A program made the position numbers and the translations under genes. Positions 44,407 through 53,301 of a stretch of DNA of 64,000 bases are shown here, in pieces. Source of the DNA: Caulifigura coniformis. GTDB taxonomy: Bacteria > Planctomycetota > Planctomycetia > Planctomycetales > Planctomycetaceae. The stretch covers positions 4,104,314-4,168,313 of the forward strand of contig NZ_CP036271.1 in NCBI RefSeq assembly GCF_007745175.1, written 5' to 3'. Position 1 is the first letter of the stretch; the number at the start of each line of letters is the position of its first letter. The notes beneath the pieces were generated by a model. That model made no database searches, had not been told where the DNA came from, and saw only the letters and a list, made by a program, of their open reading frames with translations.

Positions 44407-45584
44407 CGACTGCCACGCTCTCAGAACCGACATCCTCCGCGAACGGCGCCGGTATTCCGGACGCCGCCAGGCATCGCGTGCGCCCGGGCGTGCGTCCGAT
44501 CCATGTCTGCCACGTCAGCATGACGCTGCGCACCGGCGGCCTCGAAAGGCTGCTCGTCGAATTCGGGCGGCTCGCCAATCGCGACCGGTACCTGCTGGAG
44601 TTCGTGTCACTCACCGACGCCGGTCCGCCTGCAGACGACTTGCGGGCACTCGGCGTGCGCGTCCGGTCGCTCGGCTTCCCGAAGATCGGAAAAACCGAGA
44701 TCTACCGATCGCTGAAGACCCTCTTTCGCGAACGCTCGATCGATATCGTGCATACCCACAACACCTATCCGCATTTCTACGGGACGATGGCCGCAGTGTC
44801 GGCCCGTGTGCCTGTGATCGTGAATTCGCAGCATGGACGCGGCTGCGGCAACGGCTGGAAGGATCATCTCCAGTTCGCCATCGCGAATCACTTCGCCGAT
44901 CGTATCGTCGGGGTTTCGGAAGACGCGACGCAGCTGTGCCGCCAGCAGAATCCGGCTGCGGCATCCCGCATGATCCGGCTGTGGAACGGCATCGACGTCG
45001 GGCGGTTCCGGTTTGCTGGTCCGGCTGGCGGCTGCACGGCGATCTCGGTCGGCCGGCTGTCGAGCGAGAAAGACTTTGCGACCTTGCTGCGGGCCACGGC
45101 CATCGTGAAGAGCCGGGTTCCGGAGTACCGTCTCAAGATGGTCGGGGACGGGGCCGAGCGCGCGGCGCTGGAATCGCTTTGCACGGAACTGGACATCACT
45201 GACGTCGTAACGTTTCTGGGCGAACGGCATGACGTCCCTGCCCTGCTGACGGAGGCAGGCTTCTATGTGGCGTCGTCGCGAACGGAAGGAATCTCGCTGA
45301 CGATCCTCGAAGCAATGAGCGTGGGACTTCCTGTGGTGACGACTGCCGTCGGCGGGAGCCCGGAGATCGTCGAGGAGGGAGTCACTGGCCACCTCGCGCC
45401 GGCTCAAAACCCGCAGGCCCTCGCCGATGCGATGATCCGGATGTGCGAACGCCGCGGGGAATGGCAGGCGATTGGCAGTGCCGGACGGGCGCGCGTCGAA
45501 CAACACTTCAACGTGCGAACGATGATGAACGGCTACGAGCGGCTCTACGAAGAACTGCTCGAGAGCAAAGGAGTCCACCGATGA
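44403..45584 (+). CDS. Glycosyltransferase family 4
   Basis: This 393-residue GT-B transferase has the acceptor-domain loop TLRTGGLERLLVEFGR near residue 42 and HTHNTYPHFYG near 115. The donor domain carries LWNGIDVGRFRF, ISVGRLSSEKDFATLL and the EX7E block RTEGISLTILEAMSVGLPVV near 300 (E of TEGIS and E of LEAM). The first 30 residues are a disordered Ala/Thr/Ser leader. It starts with ATG 44403, overlapping the GNAT stop, and its stop overlaps the next gene (45581-45584). Confidence 0.92.
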   Translation: MTTATLSEPTSSANGAGIPDAARHRVRPGVRPIHVCHVSMTLRTGGLERLLVEFGRLANRDRYLLEFVSLTDAGPPADDLRALGVRVRSLGFPKIGKTEIYRSLKTLFRERSIDIVHTHNTYPHFYGTMAAVSARVPVIVNSQHGRGCGNGWKDHLQFAIANHFADRIVGVSEDATQLCRQQNPAAASRMIRLWNGIDVGRFRFAGPAGGCTAISVGRLSSEKDFATLLRATAIVKSRVPEYRLKMVGDGAERAALESLCTELDITDVVTFLGERHDVPALLTEAGFYVASSRTEGISLTILEAMSVGLPVVTTAVGGSPEIVEEGVTGHLAPAQNPQALADAMIRMCERRGEWQAIGSAGRARVEQHFNVRTMMNGYERLYEELLESKGVHR

Positions 45585-46741
45585 GCGACTCCCGTAAGAA
45601 GTCGGCAAACGCCGATCGTCTCCGCGTGGCGCTGGTTGGCTGCGGCCAGATCGCGGATGCGCACCTGCAGGAGATTGCGAAGATCCCCGGTGCCCACGTT
45701 GTCGCGACCTGCGATGCCTATCGCGACCTCGCGATGCAGGCGGCGGCGCGGTTTCAGGTCCCTGCGTATTACGAAAACCTGGCCGACATGCTGGCCGAGG
45801 TCCGGCCCGAGGTCGTCCATCTGGCCACTCCCGCCCACACGCATTTCGAGCTCACCCGCCAGTGCCTCACCGCCGGCGCCAACGTCTACGTCGAGAAGCC
45901 ATTCACACAGGACGCGAGAGAAGCGGAGACGTTGGTCGCCATCGCGAACGAGCGGGGCCTCAAGGTCTGCGTGGGACACGACCAGCTCTTTGACCCGGCC
46001 TGGCTGGCGCTCAGGCAGCGGGTCGACGCGGGCGAGATCGGTGGTGTCACCCATGTCGAGTCTGTCCTCGGATATCCGATCAGCGGCCAGTTCGGTTCAC
46101 AGGTCGCAGGCGATCCCCGTCACTGGGTGCGGCGTCTGCCGGGAGGTCTGTTCCAGAACACCATCTCCCATCCGCTCTACCGGATCACCGAATACCTGCC
46201 GGATGACGAGCCCGAGATTGTCGCGGCGTGGGCCCGTCGAAGTCCGTTCGATTTTCCGACGGAGTTGAATGTTGTGGTGCGCGGTGCGAGCGTGACCGGG
46301 ACGCTCACGTTCTCGAGCACGATTCCGTCGCAACGGGTGACGCGAGTCTACGGTTCGAAAGGCGCCCTGGAAGTCGATCTCGATGGACAGGTCGTGCGTC
46401 GGATCGGACCCTCCAGGGCGCCCGGCGCCTTCGCCAAGCTCCTCACTCCCTGGGCACAATGGCGCGACGCGGGACGGAACCTGCGGCGGAACCTGTGGCG
46501 GTTCGCAAGGGCTGACATTCACTACTTCGCGGGCCTCAATGGACTGTCCGAGCGGTTCTACGCTTCCATCAGGGACGGAGGCCCCGCTCCCATCTCTCCG
46601 GCGGAAATCGTCCGGGTCACACGGTTGATGGACCGCATTTTCGAAGAGTGCCGCGCCCGCGACGGCCAGGCCCCAGAGGCGCCCCGAACATTGGAGGCCA
46701 GCTCCCCTCCCCCGCAACGGCAACTGGAGTCAGTGCGATGA
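45581..46741 (+). CDS. Gfo/Idh/MocA-family oxidoreductase (cytosolic)
   Basis: This is an NAD(P)-dependent sugar dehydrogenase or oxidoreductase of 386 residues. Its Rossmann motif is VALVGCGQIADAHL, it has the family EKP motif in VYVEKPFTQDAREAE, and the C-terminal beta domain carries GGLFQNTISHPLYRI. No Tat or signal peptide is present, unlike the copy at 2702. It probably makes or modifies a nucleotide sugar or a related precursor of the glycan. AAAGGAG at 45568-45574 precedes ATG 45581, whose A overlaps the previous stop. Its stop overlaps the epimerase start at 46738. Confidence 0.9.
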   Translation: MSDSRKKSANADRLRVALVGCGQIADAHLQEIAKIPGAHVVATCDAYRDLAMQAAARFQVPAYYENLADMLAEVRPEVVHLATPAHTHFELTRQCLTAGANVYVEKPFTQDAREAETLVAIANERGLKVCVGHDQLFDPAWLALRQRVDAGEIGGVTHVESVLGYPISGQFGSQVAGDPRHWVRRLPGGLFQNTISHPLYRITEYLPDDEPEIVAAWARRSPFDFPTELNVVVRGASVTGTLTFSSTIPSQRVTRVYGSKGALEVDLDGQVVRRIGPSRAPGAFAKLLTPWAQWRDAGRNLRRNLWRFARADIHYFAGLNGLSERFYASIRDGGPAPISPAEIVRVTRLMDRIFEECRARDGQAPEAPRTLEASSPPPQRQLESVR

Positions 46742-47730
46742 ACACGCTCGTGACCGGCGCGGCCGGATTCCTGGGGCGGCGGCTTGTTCGTGAACTGGCC
46801 AGCGAAGGGATGGCGGTCCGCTGCTTCCTCCGCGCCTCCAGCAGATCGGACGAGCTTCGCAGCTTCGTCGGCGAGGACCTGTGGCCGAACGTTGAGATCG
46901 TTCGCGGAGACCTGATGAACCCGGCCGATTGCCGGGCGGCGATTGACGGAATCGACGTCGTCCATCACGCGGCCGCCGGTTTGACGGGCAGCACCGCGGT
47001 GATGTTCCTGAACACGGTCGTGCCGACGCGGCGGCTGATCGCTGCATGCCTCGAACAGCCGGTGAAGCGGTTCGTGCTCGTGAGTTCGCTGGGCGTGTAC
47101 GGGGCCGCAACGCTGAAGCGAAACGGAGTTCTCGATGAGAGCTGTCCGGTCGATGCGGAGCCGGAGCGGCGCGACCCTTACACCTATTCCAAGGTGGTGC
47201 AGGAACAGGCGGCCTGGGACGCCTGCCGCAACCACGGACTGCCCCTCGTCGTGATCCGCCCGGGAGTGATTTACGGGCCGGGACGCGGGGCTCTCAGTAA
47301 CCGCATTGGCCTGCAGATGGGTGGCCGGATGTTCCGCATCGGCGGAGGACGGCAGCTGCCGTACGTGTATGTGGACCATGTGGCGACCGCGATGCGGCAG
47401 GCGGGCGTGGAGCCAGGCATCGTCGGCGAGGCGTTCAACGTTCTGGACGACGAGCTCCCGAGCGGGAAGCAGGTTCTCCGGATGTATCGCCAGGCCGGAC
47501 GGCGGGTGAAATCCGTCTGGATTCCGCAAACGGCGATCGGCCCCCTGTCATCGCTTTATGAGCGCTACAGCAGGTGGTCCGGAGGACAGCTACCGGGCGT
47601 GATCACGCGCTACCGGACAGATTCGATGTGGAAACCGCTGAAATTCACGAACACCAAGGCCAGGGAGCGTCTCAAGTGGTCCCCGCACCTCCCGTTTGCC
47701 GAAACGTTCCAGAGATCGATTGCGGAGTGA
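46738..47730 (+). CDS. NAD-dependent epimerase/dehydratase (extended SDR)
   Basis: This is an extended short-chain dehydrogenase of the nucleotide-sugar epimerase/dehydratase type. The 330-residue protein has the Rossmann motif TGAAGFLGRRLVREL at 6-20, a VHHAAA strand, the catalytic triad with SSLGVYG and YTYSKVVQE (Tyr and Lys of YxxxK), and RPGVIYGPG. It is thought to prepare an activated sugar for the neighbouring transferases, but the substrate cannot be read from the sequence. ATG 46738 overlaps the upstream stop. A 55-base gap with no terminator follows. Confidence 0.92.
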   Translation: MNTLVTGAAGFLGRRLVRELASEGMAVRCFLRASSRSDELRSFVGEDLWPNVEIVRGDLMNPADCRAAIDGIDVVHHAAAGLTGSTAVMFLNTVVPTRRLIAACLEQPVKRFVLVSSLGVYGAATLKRNGVLDESCPVDAEPERRDPYTYSKVVQEQAAWDACRNHGLPLVVIRPGVIYGPGRGALSNRIGLQMGGRMFRIGGGRQLPYVYVDHVATAMRQAGVEPGIVGEAFNVLDDELPSGKQVLRMYRQAGRRVKSVWIPQTAIGPLSSLYERYSRWSGGQLPGVITRYRTDSMWKPLKFTNTKARERLKWSPHLPFAETFQRSIAE

Positions 47731-47785
47731 AAGGCAGAGTTTGGGCCAGGTGTTTTCAACGATCGAAGTTCGGCCGGTGAGTTCC

Positions 47786-48982
47786 ATGAACCTCCTGTTC
47801 CTCAGCATGACGTTCCCCGACGCGGTCAACCGCGCGCGGGGTTCGTACAACCTCGCGATGTGCCGCGCGCTGGCGAAAGAGCATTGCGTACAGGTCTGCT
47901 CGCCACGACCCTGGCCGGAGATGGTGCGGGCGAAGATGCGCGGAAAGTCCTTCGAGCCGGGGCCCGATGTTCAGGACGCCGGACTGACGGCGAGTTATCC
48001 CTGTTACTGGTACCTCCCCAAAGTCACGCAGAAGCAGTCGGGCCGATTGTTGTGGCAGTGTTCACGCCGAACCGTGGAAACGCTCGCGAAACGAAGCAAG
48101 CCCGATGTGGTTCTGAGCTACTGGGCACATCCAGACGGCGAGGCCGGACTCCGGGCAGCCCGGTCCACCGGAGCGGCCGCGGCCGTGATCGTCGGCGGGA
48201 CCGATGCGCTGATTCTGCCCCACCGCCCGGGGCGCGGACCGTATGTTCGCCGCGTGCTGACCGAGTCGGAGACGGTGCTGACCGTCAGCGAAGGGTTGCG
48301 AAATGCCGTTCTCGATCTGGGCGCCTCACCCGAGCGCGTTCACGTGATGTACCAGGGAGTAGATCCAGATGTCTTCCATCCGGGAGACCAGCGGGCCGCG
48401 CGGGGCTCGCTCTCACTGCCGAGTTCACGCCCCGTGCTGCTGTGGGTCGGGCGGATGGTCGAAATCAAGCGACTCGATCTCCTGCTGGATGCCTGCCGCC
48501 TGCTCAGATTGAGCGACGTCGATTTTGACCTCTACCTGGTCGGCAGTGGCGAACTTCGGGAAACGACGGAAGCCCGGATTCAGCAGCTCGGACTGGCCGA
48601 CGCCGTTCACTGCGTGGGAGCGGTTCCCTACCAGCAGACGGCTCAATGGTATCGCGCAGCCGATCTCACGGTGATGTGCTCCGATTCCGAAGGTCTTCCG
48701 AACGTCCTTCGCGAGTCGCTGGCGTGCGGGACGCCGTTCGTCTCGACGGATGTCGGCAGCATTCGCGAGATTGCCGATTCTTCGTATGCAATTCTGACAC
48801 GCAAGGGAGACGCCGGTGAGCTGGCGGAAGCGATCGGGGCCGCGCTTCGCGGTCAGCTTCGTCAGGCCGCTCAACGCTACCAGGCCCGCAGCTGGGACGA
48901 CTGTGCGGCGGAAGTGACTCGAATCCTCGGACGGTCGACTGGGACCGCCCAGGCTGCATACCAACTGGAGGCCGTGGGATGA
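47786..48982 (+). CDS. Glycosyltransferase family 4
   Basis: This 398-residue GT-B transferase starts MNLLFLSMTFPDAVNRARG. Its donor-domain landmarks are MYQGVDPDVFHPGD, LLWVGRMVEIKRLDLLLDA, and SEGLPNVLRESLACGTPFVSTDVGS near 305 (EX7E glutamates in SEGLP and RESLA). It also has a GGTDAL element near 130. ATG 47786 was chosen over the frame start at 47696. It overlaps the next gene by four bases (48979-48982). A different donor or linkage from the other GT4 genes is likely, but it cannot be assigned. Confidence 0.9.
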   Translation: MNLLFLSMTFPDAVNRARGSYNLAMCRALAKEHCVQVCSPRPWPEMVRAKMRGKSFEPGPDVQDAGLTASYPCYWYLPKVTQKQSGRLLWQCSRRTVETLAKRSKPDVVLSYWAHPDGEAGLRAARSTGAAAAVIVGGTDALILPHRPGRGPYVRRVLTESETVLTVSEGLRNAVLDLGASPERVHVMYQGVDPDVFHPGDQRAARGSLSLPSSRPVLLWVGRMVEIKRLDLLLDACRLLRLSDVDFDLYLVGSGELRETTEARIQQLGLADAVHCVGAVPYQQTAQWYRAADLTVMCSDSEGLPNVLRESLACGTPFVSTDVGSIREIADSSYAILTRKGDAGELAEAIGAALRGQLRQAAQRYQARSWDDCAAEVTRILGRSTGTAQAAYQLEAVG

Positions 48983-50454
48983 CAAGGTCTGTTTCATCCA
49001 CGCCGCGTCGCGTGCTGTTCGTTTCCTACCTGTTCCCGCCAGTCGGCGGGGTCGGTGTGCATCGCGTGACGAAGTTCGTCAAGTACCTGCCGCAGTTCGG
49101 CTGGGAATGCTCGGTGTTGACCGTGGCAAATCCCTCGACGCCACTGGTCGACGGGAGCCTCCGTCGCGACGTTCCGGTGTCGACGAACGTCGTCCAGGCG
49201 CGGACACTGGAGCCTGGCTACGGCCTGAAGGCTGCGGTCGGCGCGGGCGAAGTGGGACGCAGCGGAATTGTGGCTGCGGCGAAGCGGCGGCTGAAAGGGA
49301 TTGCCCGGCGAGCTGTGAATACCGTGCTGCAGCCCGATCCGCAGATCCTCTGGAGGCCTGCGGCCCTCCGGGAAGGCAAACGGCTGCTCCGGGAAATGCC
49401 GCACGATGCCATTATCGCGACGGGCCCCCCGTTCTCTTCCCTGCTTCTTGGGGCCGCGCTGGCAAAGGCATCGAAGCTGCCGCTGATCCTCGACTACCGC
49501 GACGAATGGGGAATCAGCAACGCCTACTGGGAGAACAAGCAGCACAGCTGGTTCTCGAACATGATCCAGAAGCGGATGCAGTATTCGGCGGTGCGTGCGG
49601 CCGATGTCCTGCTGGCGACGACCCCTTCCAGCGCGAAGGAGTTGGAGCATACAGCCGAGGCCGCCGGCAGCCGGGCCCGGTCGAGATTCATCTACAACGG
49701 CTTCGACCCGGACGACTTCGGCAATTCGAGCCATCACGCGGAACGCATCGACTATGGAAACGGAGTCGAGAAGTGTCGGCTGGCGTTCGTGGGTACGTTG
49801 TGGAATCTGAATCCGATCGGGCCGGTCGTCGACGGCGTGCTGCGACTGATCGAGCAGCGGCCCGACCTGGCGAATCAGCTCGAGATCGTCCTCGCCGGAC
49901 GGCGGACCGCCGAGCAGGACGCCGAACTGGATCGCCTGCACGACTCGCCGGTCAAGGTGGTCCGTCAGCCTTTCATGGCGCACGACGAAGCTGTGCGGCT
50001 GATGCACGATGCCGACAGCCTCCTCCTGCTCAACGCCGACAAGCCGGAGACTCACCGCATCATCAACGCGAAAACGTTCGAGTACATGGCGGCCCGCCGC
50101 CCGATCTTCGTCGTGGCCCCGCGGGGAGACCTGTGGGACGTCACGGCCGGGCTGCCGGGAACCATCCAGGTCAGTCCCTCTGATCCTGCTGCGGTTACGG
50201 ACGGATTGGTCAAGCTTGTGGAACGGCACGCGGCCGGCCTGCAGTTCGACGCCAGGGTGTGGGACATCGCACGGTTTGAACGGAAGCGGCTGGCCCAGGA
50301 ACTGTCGCAACTCCTGGAAGATGTCGTGTACCGCCACGGGATCTACGGTGAGAACGTCACTCCTTCCGGCCATGCCTTCGAGAGAAAGAAGCATCCGCTC
50401 GCAGACAGCGCTGGCGACGTGGACTTGATCCGCCAGGGAGGAATGACGTCGTGA
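48979..50454 (+). CDS. Glycosyltransferase family 4-like, long form
   Basis: At 491 residues this is longer than its GT4 neighbours. The N-terminus FVSYLFPPVGGVGVHRVTKFVKYLP has the GGxGxxR glycine loop of GT4 acceptor domains, and DAIIATGPPFSSLLLG and LDYRDEWGIS follow. The donor domain carries FIYNGFDPDDFG, RLAFVGTLWN and the INAKTFEYMAARRPIFVVAP block, whose glutamate sits as in other GT4 enzymes. A Gly/Ser/Lys-rich C-terminal tail extends past the domain. It overlaps both neighbours (ATGA at 48979, GTGA at 50451). Confidence 0.87.
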   Translation: MTRSVSSTPRRVLFVSYLFPPVGGVGVHRVTKFVKYLPQFGWECSVLTVANPSTPLVDGSLRRDVPVSTNVVQARTLEPGYGLKAAVGAGEVGRSGIVAAAKRRLKGIARRAVNTVLQPDPQILWRPAALREGKRLLREMPHDAIIATGPPFSSLLLGAALAKASKLPLILDYRDEWGISNAYWENKQHSWFSNMIQKRMQYSAVRAADVLLATTPSSAKELEHTAEAAGSRARSRFIYNGFDPDDFGNSSHHAERIDYGNGVEKCRLAFVGTLWNLNPIGPVVDGVLRLIEQRPDLANQLEIVLAGRRTAEQDAELDRLHDSPVKVVRQPFMAHDEAVRLMHDADSLLLLNADKPETHRIINAKTFEYMAARRPIFVVAPRGDLWDVTAGLPGTIQVSPSDPAAVTDGLVKLVERHAAGLQFDARVWDIARFERKRLAQELSQLLEDVVYRHGIYGENVTPSGHAFERKKHPLADSAGDVDLIRQGGMTS

Positions 50455-51320
50455 GCCAATTTGTCTGCCTGATGTATCACGACGTCTGCCGTCGCGAAGA
50501 TCTGGCGCCGGGGGGCCTATGCGCCCGGCTCAGTCCGTCAATCCGTTCCTATTCAGTGACCACGGAGCAGTTTGCAGCCCAGGTGGTCGCGATCGGCCGC
50601 GATCGCTGGATGGACCCCAGACAACTCGGAACGCCGGACCTGCCGGCGCCGGCCGATTCGCGGCCGCGCGTCCTACTCACGTTCGATGACGGCTGGAAAG
50701 GATCGATCCAGGAAGCCGGTCCGATTCTCGCCCGCGCCGGGGCCAGGGCGATCCTGTTCGTGACGACGGGACTGATCGGCCATCCGCTGTTCGCCGACGA
50801 AGCGATGCTGCGGGATCTGTCGACCGACGTCTTCGAGGTGGGAGCTCACACCGTGACTCATCCATTCCTGGCGGAGTGCACGACCGAGCGGATTCGTCGC
50901 GAGCTGCGGGATTCCCGACAGACGCTCGAAGACATTCTCGGACGCTGCGTCGACTGCGTTTCGATTCCGAATGGGTCAGTCGACCAGCGGGTTCTCGACC
51001 TGGCCAGTGAATGCGGCTACGAGTTCGTGTTCACTTCCGAAACACGCATGAATGCGTCGGACGGAAGCCCGGGGCCAATCGGACGCGTCGCCGTGCGGTC
51101 CGAAACGTCGACCGAAAACGTTGTGCAGTGGGCCAACGGAACCTTGGGAGCAGCGAGCTGGAGGCGGCGGGCCCTGGAGCTTCCGCGGCGACTGCTGGGC
51201 CCGAAACGTTATCGTCGGCTGCGAAGCTGTGCCCTCGGCGAACAACGCGGGCAGGATGACATGGCCGAGCTTGTGTCCGAGAACCATCGGGCCGAAGCTT
51301 CTCTCGTTTCCACGCACTGA
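50451..51320 (+). CDS. Polysaccharide deacetylase (NodB-like)
   Basis: This NodB/CE4-like enzyme of 289 residues would remove acetyl groups from N-acetylated sugars of the glycan. Motif 1 is LTFDDGW (about residues 80-86), with the metal-binding Asp. Motif 2 is [10 protein letters not shown] (about 128-137), with the HxxxH metal ligands. The N-terminus [11 protein letters not shown] is typical of periplasmic or cytosolic deacetylases. There is no signal peptide. GTG 50451 overlaps the previous stop. Motifs 3-5 are less clear, and the C-terminal third is basic and helical. Confidence 0.88.
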   Translation: MSQFVCLMYHDVCRREDLAPGGLCARLSPSIRSYSVTTEQFAAQVVAIGRDRWMDPRQLGTPDLPAPADSRPRVLLTFDDGWKGSIQEAGPILARAGARAILFVTTGLIGHPLFADEAMLRDLSTDVFEVGAHTVTHPFLAECTTERIRRELRDSRQTLEDILGRCVDCVSIPNGSVDQRVLDLASECGYEFVFTSETRMNASDGSPGPIGRVAVRSETSTENVVQWANGTLGAASWRRRALELPRRLLGPKRYRRLRSCALGEQRGQDDMAELVSENHRAEASLVSTH

Positions 51321-51340
51321 GTGCATCGCCATCCACGTTC

Positions 51341-52510
51341 ATGCCGACGATCCAGACGCTCCTGATCTCCCTTGCCGCGTTCACCGCCCTGCTCTGCCTG
51401 GGGCTGGGACTGGTGTGGATGGCGCTGCGCCAGCGACAGATGCAGTACTGGATCGGTTCGTACTACTTTCCGTCGGAGGCCAGGCCACGCATCGAAGACG
51501 ACGCACCGGTCGATGTCTATCTCGCGGTCTGCGACCACTACGAGCCGGAGTGGAACCGGCCGTCCCGAAGTGTTTCGATCGAGAAAGTGCTGCGCTGGCA
51601 GCAGGACTATCCTCGGCTGTACGGACGGCTGAGAGACGACGATGGCCGGCCGCCGCAGCACACATTCTTCTTTCCGCAGGACGAGTACCGTCCCGAGTAC
51701 CTGGATGCCCTGAAGCCATTGTGCGAGGCGGGATTCGGCGACGTCGACGTCCACCTGCACCATGACCACGATACGGCCGAGTCCCTCGAGCAGAAGCTCG
51801 CCGAGTTTCGCGATACCCTCTTCCACCGGCACGGGTTCCTGAGACGCGACCCGCTCACCGGCGAGGTCGTCTACGGCTTCATTCACGGGAACTGGTCGCT
51901 GTGCAATTCGCGGCCGGACGGGCAGCTGTGCGGCGTCGACCAGGAATTGACGGTGCTTCTGAAGACGGGCTGCTACGCCGACTTCACGCTCCCCTCCGCT
52001 CCGAGTGCGACGCAGACGCGGACGATCAATTCGATCTATTACGCCCAGGACCGTCCGGGACGGCGGAAGTCGCACGATACCGGAGTGCGTGCCATTGCGG
52101 GGCAGCCCGCGCCGCGCGATCACCTCTTGATGATCCAGGGGCCGCTCCTTCCGGACTGGTCCTCCCGGAAATTCGGAGTGCTGCCACGAATCGAAAATGG
52201 CGATGTCACATTGGGACGGCCGATGACGATGCGGCGGTTTCAGCTGTGGCGGAAGGCGGCCGTGCATGTCGCCGGTCGGCCGGACCAGTTGTTCATGAAG
52301 CTCCACACCCACGGCTGCAAGGACGGAAACATCGATGAATGGCTGGGGCCGAACATTGTCCGGTTCCACGAGGAGCTGGCGGAATACCGCCGGCAGCATC
52401 CGAACGTGCGGTTGCACTACGTGACCGCGTGGGAGATGGCCCTGAAGGTGCGGGAACTCGAAGCGACATCGAGCGTGCGTCGCGACGCACCGGCGCTGCT
52501 GACTGTCTGA
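51341..52510 (+). CDS. Membrane-anchored His-rich protein, possible divergent carbohydrate esterase
   Basis: The 389-residue protein starts with a membrane anchor ([23 protein letters not shown], about 7-29). The domain that follows has clustered potential metal ligands: VCDHYEPEW near 63, [15 protein letters not shown] near 140, [11 protein letters not shown] near 185 and MKLHTHGC near 325. [20 protein letters not shown] is also distinctive. The spacing recalls NodB-type deacetylases (early Asp, HxxxH, late His), but the canonical TFDDG is missing, so a new or highly divergent esterase branch is possible. It ends the exopolysaccharide operon 20 bases after the NodB gene. No family was recognised with certainty. 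Confidence 0.6.
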   Translation: MPTIQTLLISLAAFTALLCLGLGLVWMALRQRQMQYWIGSYYFPSEARPRIEDDAPVDVYLAVCDHYEPEWNRPSRSVSIEKVLRWQQDYPRLYGRLRDDDGRPPQHTFFFPQDEYRPEYLDALKPLCEAGFGDVDVHLHHDHDTAESLEQKLAEFRDTLFHRHGFLRRDPLTGEVVYGFIHGNWSLCNSRPDGQLCGVDQELTVLLKTGCYADFTLPSAPSATQTRTINSIYYAQDRPGRRKSHDTGVRAIAGQPAPRDHLLMIQGPLLPDWSSRKFGVLPRIENGDVTLGRPMTMRRFQLWRKAAVHVAGRPDQLFMKLHTHGCKDGNIDEWLGPNIVRFHEELAEYRRQHPNVRLHYVTAWEMALKVRELEATSSVRRDAPALLTV

Positions 52511-52548
52511 TGCGGAGCCTTTCATCGGGCTGGCCTGGAAACGAAGAA

Positions 52549-52590
52549 CCCCCTTCGTTCGATCAACGCGAACGAAGGGGGCGTTCCAAC
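52549..52590. terminator. Bidirectional terminator between the exopolysaccharide operon and mscL
   Basis: A perfect 13-bp stem (52549-52561 with 52569-52581, loop ATCAACG) lies between convergent transcripts. The minus-strand tail is TTCTTCGTTTCC; the plus-strand tail is CGTTCC. Confidence 0.85.
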
Positions 52591-52635
52591 CCGTCCGTGA
52601 TTCAGGTCGCCGCTGAAGGATGCGGACTCGACTGT

Positions 52636-53094
52636 TTACACCGCGGGGCGTTTCTTGAGTTCGTCGCGAATTTCGCGGAGGAGCATGACGTCTTCCGGGG
52701 GCGGCGGAGGTGCCGCTGGATCGGTCACACCGACGAGCCGCTTCTCGGCCATGTTCTTCGCCTTCACGACGGCGAAGATCGCCACGGCGATGATGAAGAA
52801 GTTCAGCATCGTCTGGATGCAGTTTCCGTAATTCAGAAACGCTTCCTTCACCTGGGGAACGCCGTTCTCAACGATGGGGTTGCCCTTGGCGTCCAGTGCG
52901 GGCGTCTGCCCCAGCGAATACTTGAGCTCGCTGAAATTCACCCCGCCGATCAGCTTTCCGAGCGGGGGCATCAGCAGGTCGTTGACGATGGAATTGACGA
53001 CCTTGCCGAACTCGGCCCCGATGATGATGCCGATCGCCATGTCAAGGAAATTGCCCTTCAGCGCAAAGTCCTTGAACTCCTTGATGATTCCCAT
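52636..53094 (-). CDS. mscL: Large-conductance mechanosensitive channel
   Basis: MscL is a homopentameric inner-membrane channel that opens under membrane tension and releases solutes on hypo-osmotic shock. The 152-residue protein has MGIIKEFKDFALKGNFLDMAIG with the conserved first helix, GAEFGKVVNSIVNDLLMPPLG, and a second helix TMLNFFIIAVAIFAVV. The periplasmic loop is of moderate length. A Pro-rich AAPPPPPEDVMLLREIRDEL tail includes the typical C-terminal helix of MscL. It stands alone and ends at the bidirectional terminator. Confidence 0.97.
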   Translation of the reverse strand: MGIIKEFKDFALKGNFLDMAIGIIIGAEFGKVVNSIVNDLLMPPLGKLIGGVNFSELKYSLGQTPALDAKGNPIVENGVPQVKEAFLNYGNCIQTMLNFFIIAVAIFAVVKAKNMAEKRLVGVTDPAAPPPPPEDVMLLREIRDELKKRPAV

Positions 53095-53301
53095 GACGTC
53101 ACCTCAGTTGCAGGGATCGGTGAATTGATGATTCGGTGGCGGCCCGACTGACTGTGGTTCAGATGGCTGACCATTGTCCAGAACGGACTTTGTCCATCAA
53201 TCCCGGTCAGGCCTCCATCACCGCTTTTCGATGATTGGCTTGCCCGGCGATCCGTCCGATCTGCGGACGGTGACTTTAACGCGCACACGACGCCTGCGGA
53301 C

